Assembly: GCA_017654935.2 (NCBI GenBank)
Contig: CM065683.1
Span: 4,351,089-4,415,088 of the forward strand
Length of the DNA: 64,000 bases
Origin: Phymorhynchus buccinoides
Lineage: Eukaryota > Mollusca > Gastropoda > Neogastropoda > Raphitomidae
Reading direction: 5' to 3'
Shown here: positions 1-7,700 of the stretch, piece by piece
Numbering within the stretch: the stretch's first letter is position 1
Layout: each line of letters starts with the position of its first letter
Program-made: the position numbers and the translations under genes
Notes under the pieces: model-generated
Databases searched by the model: none
Seen by the model: only the letters and a program-made list of their open reading frames with translations
Told to the model about the DNA's origin: nothing

Positions 1-119
1 GTGGATGTGTTTGTGTGCTGTGTGCCGGGGCCAGAGTTTCAAAATGTTTTTTTCTTCTGATGAACCAGTTGCTCAGTTTCTATCTATCCTGTCATTATTA
101 TCTTTTTGTTTATCGTCAG
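1..119 (+). other. RLR upstream intron, with a possible very decayed exon copy
   Basis: Intron-like sequence ahead of a pseudo-exon. At about 25-75 one frame reads GARVSKCFFLLMNQLL, which is loosely like GVGVRKVVFLVNQLAL in the true exon at 822-1006. The likeness is weak and may be chance. No gene is recognised here. A pyrimidine tract and AG at 118-119 precede the next entry. Confidence 0.25.
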
Positions 120-190
120 AGCCACCTAGAACGGAATAGGGGTGGTGTACCCAAGGGGGTGTTTCTTGTGAACCATTTCTCTCTCATTCT
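120..190 (+). pseudogene. Truncated copy of the RLR helicase motif Ia exon
   Basis: An acceptor-like tract ending in AG (118-119) is followed by a frame reading SHLERNRGGVPKGVFLVNH. This aligns with NHLQQKGVGVRKVVFLVNQ, encoded by the start of the true exon at 822. The likeness covers about 20 codons, then the frame runs into CT-rich low-complexity sequence with no donor. It may be a duplicated, decayed exon of the same gene or the edge of a neighbouring RLR paralogue. The match to RLR motif Ia (helicase strand, VFLVN) is seen directly; the duplication is inferred. Confidence 0.6.
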
Positions 191-821
191 CTTTATCTAT
201 GCTCTTTTGTCTGTCAGTCTGTCTCTCTCTCTCTCTCCCCTCTCTCCCTCCCTCTCTCTCTCTGTGTGATTTTCTTCCTTCCATCTCTATCTCCTTCCGT
301 TGCTCCTTCTCCCTCAGCTTTTCCGTCTATGTCTTTGCTGTCTCGCTCTACTATTTCTTTCTCTACACCCCCCCCCCCCTCTCATTCCTTTCCTCTTTAC
401 TCCCCCCTCCCCCTCCTATTCTTCTTATCTTTCTTTTCTTTTCTTACTTCAATGTGTTGTTCCTAGATGCTCACTTATTTTCGGTCCCTCCACATCCCAT
501 TTGTTAAATATTTATGTATAATGCTCTGTTTATATTGATGATGTGCCTGCTTATGATGATAACGTGTGTTCATTTTCTTTGCTTTGCATGCCTTTCTTGT
601 TCATTGAATTCTTTGCTTTTTATTTTATTTTCCTTTCTCTTTTTTTTCTCGTGAGGACTGGATGAAAAAAAGTATTTATACTTACTCTATTATCCTCAGA
701 AAATAAAAGTTATTCATTCATTCATTCATTAGCCCTGGCTCAGCACAGTATCTGTTAAATACATCAGTGCATGCATGGCATGATATCGATTCTCATTATT
801 TTTATTTTTTTATTTTTCCAG
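191..821. repeat. Low-complexity intron with a retroposon-like tail
   Basis: CT-rich low complexity at about 221-262 and C/T tracts at 361-440. At about 655-731 there is a segment with AATAAA-like sequence followed by (ATTC)n at about 711-731, the usual look of a LINE or SINE 3' end. No coding potential is recognised. The polypyrimidine tract and AG at 820-821 form the acceptor of the next exon. Confidence 0.6.
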
Positions 822-1006
822 AATCACCTGCAGCAGAAGGGGGTGGGGGTGCGTAAGGTGGTGTTTCTGGTCAACCAGTTGGCCTTGGCCCAACAGCAGT
901 ATGAAGCCTGTGTCAAGTACCTCAGCGCGTGGCGCATCAAGCTGGTCACGGGAAACGCCGGGGTGGGCACTGCCGAGAAAGTGCCCCTCAAACATCTGGT
1001 GATGAG
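822..1006 (+). CDS. RIG-I-like receptor, exon with helicase motif Ia (partial gene)
   Basis: 185-nt internal exon, phase 0 in and phase 2 out. A T-rich acceptor ends in AG at 820-821 and the donor is GAG|GTGAGG at 1007. It reads NHLQQKGVGVRKVVFLVNQ and continues through LALAQQQYEACVKYL to LKHLVMR. This is the stretch of the SF2 Hel1 domain with motif Ia that follows Walker motif I in RIG-I, MDA5 and LGP2, which bind viral double-stranded RNA in the cytosol and signal through MAVS. Motif I and any CARD exons must lie before position 1. The codon split across the donor (AG|G) joins correctly to the exon at 1236. Family is clear; assignment to RIG-I or MDA5 is not attempted. Confidence 0.88.
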
Positions 1007-1235
1007 GTGAGGATCCTTGATTATTACGAATCATGGCTGTTGTTATCACTATGGCCGTTCTCATCAATTACAAAAGCATTGCTGTCGTGGTCACAATGAT
1101 TAATCCACTACAGCTGAAAACAACATAATTTTCAGACTATTAGGTGATATTTTTGTAGCAGTGTGCTGCTGATCGTTCTGTGTAGCACAGAGAGAGGTGG
1201 AGAGCTTCAGTGAGTTCTGTGTTTATACTGTACAG
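1007..1235 (+). other. RLR intron containing an echo of the next exon
   Basis: At about 1186-1217 the intron carries a near copy (about 29 of 31 bases) of exon sequence at 1280-1310, including GAGAGGTGGAGAGC and TCAGTGAGTTCT. It lies just upstream of the real acceptor (AG at 1234-1235). The rest is unremarkable AT-rich intron. Confidence 0.65.
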
Positions 1236-1455
1236 GGCAGACATCTTGGTGATGATCCACCAGATCTTGGTCACTGCTCTGCAGCAGGGAGAGGTGGAGA
1301 GCATCAGTGAGTTCTCCATGGTGGTGTTTGACGAGTGCCACCACACCAACCTCCTCCACCCCTTCAACTGCATCATGCACCGCTACATGGGCCTCAAACA
1401 CAGAGACGCTAATTCCGGCAACAGTGACAATGATGACTCCGTGCCACTGCCGCAG
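1236..1455 (+). CDS. RIG-I-like receptor, exon with DECH box (motif II)
   Basis: 220-nt exon after CTGTACAG|G and before CAG|GTTGGT. It reads ADILVMIHQILVTALQ, then SEFSMVVFDECHHTN, then CIMHRYMGLKHRD and ends DDSVPLPQ. The DECH box (codons at 1330-1341) is motif II, the Walker B site that coordinates magnesium and hydrolyses ATP; DECH rather than DEAD is typical of RLRs and Dicer helicases. The HRYM and PLPQ surroundings match MDA5 and RIG-I in order and spacing. It joins in frame to the exon before (AG|G) and after (phase 0, PLPQ|VVGMTAS). A DNA transposon lies 14 bases beyond the donor. Confidence 0.93.
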
Positions 1456-1468
1456 GTTGGTTCGTTTT

Positions 1469-2043
1469 AAAGGTGAGGTGCACCCTGACGGATGAGTTTT
1501 TGCAAAAAACACATCGAGATCACCAGAAAGACAGACTTTTCAAGGATCGGAACGCTCACTTTTTTTGCTCTGGTTTCCTAGAAATTAAACCGTCAAAACG
1601 GCGATTCCTCCTTGGCGGAGATGCCGGAGAGAGTTGCCATTTTGGATGGGGTGGGTGAAGGTCACTCATTGTGGTTGAAGCGTTTTCTTTTTTTGTAGTG
1701 CAGTAAAAAAAATTGGAGCTGTTTCCTTTGTTGTGAGCGAAACTCCTTTAGATAATCTGTATTAAAAAAAAAATTTAAAGAAAAAAAGGCTTGTATTGCC
1801 AAAATTGCGGCCAAACGATTTGGTCTAAACGGAGGCGGCCATTAGAAAAGAGACGGCACACGCCTTCTCTTTGGGGTGAAAGAATTTGACTTCCAGCACC
1901 TCCGCCATGGAGGAATCGCCAATTTGACGGTTTGATTTCTAGGAAACCTGAGCAAAGTGAGTGTTGCAATCTCTGTAAAGGGTGTTTTCCTGGTGATCTG
2001 GACGTGTTTCTTACAAAAACTCATACGTCGGGGTGGCCCTTTG
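1469..2043. mobile_element. Non-autonomous DNA element (MITE) with about 150-bp terminal inverted repeats, copy 1
   Basis: The left end (GTGCACCCTGACGGATGAG, 1478-1496) and right end (CTCATACGTCGGGGTGGCCC, 2020-2039) are imperfect inverted repeats. Pairing continues inward for about 150 bp through the segments containing GCGATTCCTCC (left) and GGAGGAATCGCC (right). There is no coding capacity. A second copy with the same interior lies at 22187-22724. Target duplications are not clear. It sits in an RLR intron close to the donor at 1456. Confidence 0.8.
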
Positions 2044-2060
2044 ACAGGTTCCGTGCTCGT

Positions 2061-2103
2061 TGCGTCATGCCACGAATACATGGGCCTCAAGCACAGAGAT
2101 GCT
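2061..2103 (+). pseudogene. Echo of RLR exon 2 inside the following intron
   Basis: Positions 2061-2103 repeat exon sequence 1369-1410 with few changes; the central TACATGGGCCTCAA is identical. The copy has no donor and is followed at once by a SINE. It lies just outside the right end of the MITE at 1469-2043, so the MITE separates the exon from its echo. Confidence 0.7.
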
Positions 2104-2410
2104 ATGGCGTAGTTGGTTAGAGTCGCCGCTCGTAAACCCCAACGGGTTTGCGAGTGCGCTGGTTCGAACCCCAGCTCCGTTCACGGTGTTGTGTCCTTGA
2201 GGCCCCGTGTGCGAACGCATGCCCAAGATCTTGCCTATTCCAGTATTTGGTAGGAGTAGGCCGTGTTGTGCCGGTGGGATGGATGACACGAACTCACATA
2301 GCATGGCAAAACAATAGGTGGCGCTGTACTAGAGCGACGCACTCTCCTGGTGGGAGCAACCCGCATTTCACAGAGACGAGTTTGTGTGACTAGAAAATAC
2401 CAAAAATGCT
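2104..2410 (+). mobile_element. tRNA-derived SINE
   Basis: The head has RNA polymerase III promoter boxes: A box TGGCGTAGTTGG at 2105-2116 and B box GGTTCGAACCC at 2161-2171. The roughly 230-bp body lacks a tRNA fold at its ends and finishes with a segment (GGTGGGAGCAACCC, ATTTCACAGAGACG, about 2350-2385) that recurs on the minus strand at 19659-19700. A shared tail domain on different tRNA heads is characteristic of molluscan SINE superfamilies. Too diverged and extended to be a working tRNA gene. Confidence 0.75.
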
Positions 2411-2640
2411 GGCAACAGTGATGGTCAGGTCGGGTTAGGTAGGACAACTGGGCCTCGAGGCCTCTCAAGCATCCTTTTTCTTTATTGGGATTTTTTTTCT
2501 TCTTTTTTTTCCCCTTCAGTTGGCACAGCTGTGACGGTTTTTGTAGACTATCAATCATACTGGTATTTTTAATTTACTACGGTGTGGGTCTTTGTCCAGG
2601 TTTTTAAATTTGTTGGTATCCGATGATTATCATGAAGTGT
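2411..2640 (-). mobile_element. 3' end of a CR1/Jockey-type LINE (minus strand)
   Basis: Read on the minus strand, the end of a reverse-transcriptase ORF is seen (DTNKFK..., then a stop), followed by a 3' UTR with GAGAGGCCTCGAGGCCCAG and CCTACCTAACC. The same end (DTNNFKILLDKDPKSVN, stop) and UTR occur on the + strand at 36700-37060, so both are remnants of one LINE family. Heavily 5' truncated. Confidence 0.65.
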
Positions 2641-2928
2641 TGATATTTTACTGTTGTCGTAGTTTGTCATTTTATCATTGCACAAAACACTTCCTTCTGG
2701 GGACAACAAACATGATTGATTGATTGATTGAAGTGTGTGAACAACTTGTTTAACTCTTTCACCCCGTACTAATTCCCAGAACTTCCTGAAGATGGGGGAA
2801 CTATTTATACAAAAGAACCCCCCGGTATCCTCACAGGGGAGATGTTTGAAACAATAACATGAATTAAATTTACTCAAGCTTTTTTTTTTTTCCCCCGTTG
2901 CCTTAACACTGACCCCGATGTACCCCAG
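2641..2928 (+). repeat. RLR intron with (GATT)n and a dispersed-repeat fragment
   Basis: A (GATT)n run lies at about 2712-2731. At 2766-2835 there is a fragment of the dispersed repeat called family A here (CCAGAACTTCC, GGGGGAACTATTTATA, CCCCCCGGTATCC), whose other copies are listed below. The pyrimidine tract at 2881-2895 and AG at 2927-2928 form the acceptor of the next exon. Confidence 0.6.
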
Positions 2929-3091
2929 GTGGTGGGGATGACGGCGTCGGTGGGGGTGGGCAAGGCGGGTAGCCAGGATCAGGCGCGCAGACACATCCTG
3001 AAGCTGTGTGCCCACCTGGACGCCGACGACATCTGTACCGTCAGCAGCCACACCCAGGAGCTAGCCAAGTTCTCCAACGACCCCAAGTATG
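2929..3091 (+). CDS. RIG-I-like receptor, exon with helicase motif III
   Basis: 163-nt exon, phase 0 in and phase 1 out. It starts after GTACCCCAG and ends TATG|GTGAGT. It reads VVGMTASVGVGKAG, then RRHILKLCAHLDADDI, and ends TQELAKFSNDPKYG. TAS (2941-2949) is motif III, which couples ATP hydrolysis to RNA movement, and the LCAHLDAD..I..V stretch is the RLR hallmark leading into the Hel2i insertion domain. The next expected exons (Hel2i, then motifs IV and V) are not found on the + strand before 18482. The donor at 3092 is duplicated 83 bp downstream. Confidence 0.93.
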
Positions 3092-3201
3092 GTGAGTGTT
3101 TAACGCCGATCACATCTGTACCGTCATCCGCCACACCCAGGAGCTAGACAAGTTCTCCAACGACCCCAAGTATGGTGAGTGTTTAACGCCGACCACATCT
3201 G
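3092..3201 (+). repeat. 83-bp tandem duplication of the exon 3 tail and splice donor
   Basis: Sequence from about 3031-3113 is repeated at 3114-3196, including the last part of exon 3 and its donor, giving a second TATG|GTGAGT at 3171-3180. The spacing of 83 bp is not a multiple of three, so use of the second donor would shift the frame. A third unit appears to start (ACATCTG) exactly where the LTR begins at 3202. The copies differ at a few bases. Confidence 0.85.
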
Positions 3202-4358
3202 TGTAACATCCCTTAAGGGGCTGCACTTATTCCCTCCCTTTATCCAACCCACTCTAACACCCGACAACACAAAAACATAGAATCGAACACCGAAATATGA
3301 ATCAAGTCACAGGTTTTATTCACCATTCTAAGCATATGTCTATGCTCAAAATAAATCGACCAATCAAACATAAGATTAATTAATAACGCCAAAATAATAA
3401 TAATTATGATCCGTTCTGCCTGTCTTCACGTCTGTTACGCACCAGACAACACAAATCCCAGTTCTCAAACCTAAGCCTAACGAGACCTCTAAATCCGAGC
3501 AGTCTGTACTACACACACAAAAATCACAATGCACAAGAAGGTCCCTCCAGTGCCAGAGTTCTATGTAGTTTGGTGACGACGAAGATGAAGAAGCATGGGG
3601 AAAAGGGCAAGGAAGTTCCAGAGTGGGCGAAGTAGACAAGGGAAGTGTGAAGGGACAATCTTGGACCAAGGGAGTTGCAAGGGATTAGGTGGGTGAGGGA
3701 TTAGGTGAGTAAGGGGAGATCACGTCGGGGAGTCCACGACCCCTGTAGTCGGCCAGCACCAACTGCAGCCACGCCAGTAGTTGCAAGGGATTAGGTGAGT
3801 AAGGGGAGATCACGTCGGTGAGTTCCACGACCCCTGTAGTCGGCCAGCACCAACTGCAGCCACGCCAGTACACATGGACGATGACCCGGAAGGACAAAGG
3901 TCTGCCACAAGGAGACAACGAACACACTACTGTGTTCACAAAGACGACCACACAGAGCAACACAGATTGAAGACGAGGAAAGGGGGGAATCAAACTCAGA
4001 CTCCCACGCCAAACCAAACGGCACCCAACAGCCCCAAGCTGGAACGGTGACCCGTTTAACATGCCGGCAAAAACAGAGTGTTCAAACTGCACCGGTTTCG
4101 AAGCCAATACACTTGACATATTCACTAACTCCCACGAAAAACACGAGATTTTCAAGACAGACGGGCGACCAATGAAATGCAGGCCTTGCACGCGCAATCC
4201 CACCTACTGACACAGATTTTAGAAAAAGAAATAGCAAAGACAGTTGTAGTGACACGAACGCACAGAGAGCAAGACACACAAGCACGACTACGCACACACG
4301 CTTGCTAGCACACAGACAGTGCATAGAAAAGGGGCACAACTCCACACGAGCCGTGACA
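3202..4358 (-). repeat. LTR 1 (3' LTR of the left element)
   Basis: 1157 bp, bounded by TGTAACATCC and CCGTGACA on the + strand, so it begins TGTCACGG and ends GGATGTTACA in element sense (TG...CA). Next to it inside the element is a polypurine tract (AGAGGGGGGTAT in element sense, 4359-4370), which primes plus-strand synthesis. Compared with LTR 2 it has fewer copies of a 16-bp internal repeat near 3685-3790. Confidence 0.92.
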
Positions 4359-4715
4359 ATACCCCCCTCTAAGATCAAACCACACGTTTGAATCAATAAG
4401 TACCAGTCACGGCGAGTAACACAAGGACAACAGTGACAGATTGTGACTCCTTCCCTGGTCCAGACTTATCAAAATCCAAGAAATCATAATATCCCACAAC
4501 AAATGTTCAACCAACTGTCTAAAATAGTTGCATTGAAGACCACATAGACATTAGAGATAGAAAACAACAGCAGTGACACAAAACCAGCAGCAGGAAATGA
4601 ACTCCAACTTTGAAAAGGGGTCCTTTAGTCCACCTGAGCAGCAAGTCTATTCAGACTGGACCTATCCTCAATCCATTCTGTAACATGTTTACAACAGTTC
4701 CTTTCTTGACAGCAA
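4359..4715 (-). other. Polypurine tract and 3' untranslated region of the left element
   Basis: The polypurine tract lies directly against LTR 1 at 4359-4371. The remaining roughly 340 bp up to the pol stop codon has no ORF and is almost identical at 10694-11056 in the second element. Confidence 0.85.
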
Positions 4716-7700
4716 TCACTGCGTTTTGTCTCCTCCTTGCTTGGGGGATTCGTCAGACTTGATAGCAGGTAGCCGACTCAAGTAGTCAGCACCAATGTTC
4801 TCCTTCCCAGGAATGGCCTGCACGGTGAAAGCAAAGGACTGAAGCTGCATAGCCCACCTCGTCAGCCGACCACTGGTGGACTTCACTCTGTCCAGGTACT
4901 GGAGGGGAGCATGGTCCATCTGCACCACAAACTCTCGACCATACAAGTAGGGCTCAAACTTGAGTATGCCCCACACCAGAGCCAGGCATTCCTTTTCAAT
5001 TGTAGGATAATTCTTCTCCGCAGGGTTCAGTTTTTTGCTGGCACAGGAAACGGGTTGAGCTCCCCGTCCTTGGTCCTGGAGTAGCATGGCCCCAAGGCCA
5101 GCGTCTGAGGCATCTGTCCTCAGTATGAAGGATTTCGACAGGTCTGGGAGACAACAGACAGGACGGCTGCTCAAAATCTGCTTCAACTGGGAGAAAGCCC
5201 TCTCTGCTCTCTCATCCCAAGTGATCTTGTTGGGCTCTTTGTTCTTTGTTCTGTCAGTGAGGGGCAGGGCTACCTCGGCAAACTGGGGCACAAACCGACG
5301 GTAGTAGCCTGCAAGTCCGAGGAAACCACGAAGCTGACGTTTAGTTTCTGGTCGTGGAGCTTCCTTGATCTTCTGCATTTTGTCTTCATCTGGCCAGATT
5401 TTGCCTCTGCCGACCCTATGACCTAGAAAGTCCAGCTCTGGGAAGCCAAGGAGACACTTCTTCGGTCGTGCGGTGAGGGAACACTCTCTCAGCCTTTCAA
5501 AGAGAATGCGTAGCACCTCAAGGTGAGACTTTTCATCCAGCGTTGAGATCAGGATATCATCCATGAAATTGTCCACTCCATCCAAGCCTAATGGCAAGAG
5601 CAGCTTGCGCATCATTCGACTGAATATGGCTCCGGCGACCTTCAAGCCAAAGGGCATGACCCGCCAGTGGAAGTGTCCTTGAGGTGTTGAGAATGCTGTC
5701 TTTGGACGGTCAGATTCCACGACAGGAACCTGCCAATAACCTTTTGAAAGGTCGAGTTTGGAGAACACCTTTTTCTGTGACAACTTTGTGAAGAGAGCCT
5801 CCACATCTGGCATTGGCTCTGCATCAAAATCCATCACTTTATTTATCCGGCGAAAATCAACACAGAACCGGACTTGTCCGTCCTTTTTCTTGACCAGGAC
5901 GATTGGGGACGAGTATGGAGATGACGACGGTTCTATCACACCCATCTCCAGCATGATCTTGACTTCCTCCTGGATAGTTTCTCGTTGAGAATATGGGAGA
6001 GGGTACTGCCTAGTTCGGATGGGAGTATCCGTGTTCAGTTTGATTGCACAAGACTCTAGAGGAGTGCAAGATGGCATATCAGTCAGAACATCTCCAAATT
6101 GCTTTGTCAGGTGCAAGATTGCAGCTTTGAGAGTGGGGTTGTCTTCGTCAACCACAACATCCTTAGGCCCCTCAGAAGACTCCAGGGGAAGCAGAGGTAT
6201 GTCACGAGTCACTGTCCTAGTTCCCTCCCAGCACTCTTCAGCATCATCAATCACTGCCAACGCTACTGAGCGTTCTGAAGTGCGTTCCACAAACTGCTTC
6301 AAGAGGTTGGCATGGAACAGTTTCTCTTTGGTGCCAATCTTGACACAGTAGTCAGCCAATCCTACACGTCGCACCACGGTGTAGGGACCCTGCCATGCAA
6401 GCTCAAGTTTGTTGTGCTTACTGGGACGAAGCAGCAACACTTTACTTCCTTCTGCAAACTCACGACGTCGAGCCTTTTTATCAAAGTGCTTTTTGTACTT
6501 TGTCGAGGCGTTTTCAAGCCTTTGCTGTGCAATGCTGCAGGATTCAGAGATTTTGTTTCTCAAGTTCACTACATACTCTGCAGCAGACTGGATTTCAGGG
6601 TTCTCTGGGTGCAACCAAAGTTCTCGAAGGATCTGCATAGGACCACGCACAGTGCGCCCGTAGAGTAGTTCAAATGGGGAGTAACCAGTACTTTCCTGGG
6701 GGACCTCTCTGTAGGCAAAGAGTAGTGCTGGCACCCACCTATCCCATAAGCGTGGTTTCTCTTGAGCAAGGCGTCGCAACATGGATTTGAGCGTCCTGTT
6801 AAAGCGTTCCACAAGGCCATTACACTGCGCATGATATGGGGTGGTGGTCAAACCTCTGATCGCCAGCAAACGATACACTTCCTGCATTGTGTTCGACGTA
6901 AATTGACTTCCCCTATCAGTAAGAATTTCTGCAGGAACACCTGTGCGAGACCACATGTTGAACAAGGCTTCAGCAACATCTTCAGTCGTGATGGTCTTGA
7001 GTGGGGTGGCTTCTGGATATCTAGTCGCGTAATCGACCATAGTCAACACATACCTGTTACCCGACTCTGATGCAGGAATTATGGGCCCAATAATGTCGAC
7101 TGCAACACGGGTAAAAGGCTCTGAGATCAATGGCATCTTAACTAGAGGGACTTTTGGAATCCTACCCTTGTCCACCGTTTTCTGACATTTCTCACAAGAC
7201 CTCACATAGCGTCTGATATCTGCGCACATTCCTGGCCAGTAGAAATGGGGAAAGATTCTGTCTCTGGTGCGCTTCATTCCTGAATGGCCTGACATGGGTG
7301 TGTCATGACCTAGCTTCAGCACGGACTTTCTCAAATTCTTAGGAAGACAGATCTGGGAGCCCTCTCCCCGATGACCTTTGTAGCAGCGAACAAGCACTCC
7401 CTGCTTGTAACGATAAGAGACTTCTCTCGAACCAGCCTTTCCAACCGTCTTCTCCTCGGCCATTTTCCTTGCTTTCTGTAGGCTCTCATCCATTTTCTGC
7501 TGGGCAATCAGTTCCTCACGAGTCACGTTTACGTCAACACCGTCTGTTGGGAGAGGCAATGTTGGCTTAGCCCTCTTTGCTGCTTGGGCCCTAGTCTCCA
7601 CGGCTCCAACAATGCTGGGATCAGCATACACTGGAACATCGACTGAAGAGCCATCGACACACCATGCTGAGTTACCAATGAGGACGTCCACGACTGGAGC

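Noticed and set aside
2104..2175. tRNA gene
   Set aside because: Good A and B boxes, but the ends do not form an acceptor stem and the sequence runs on into a SINE body with a tail found elsewhere in the window.
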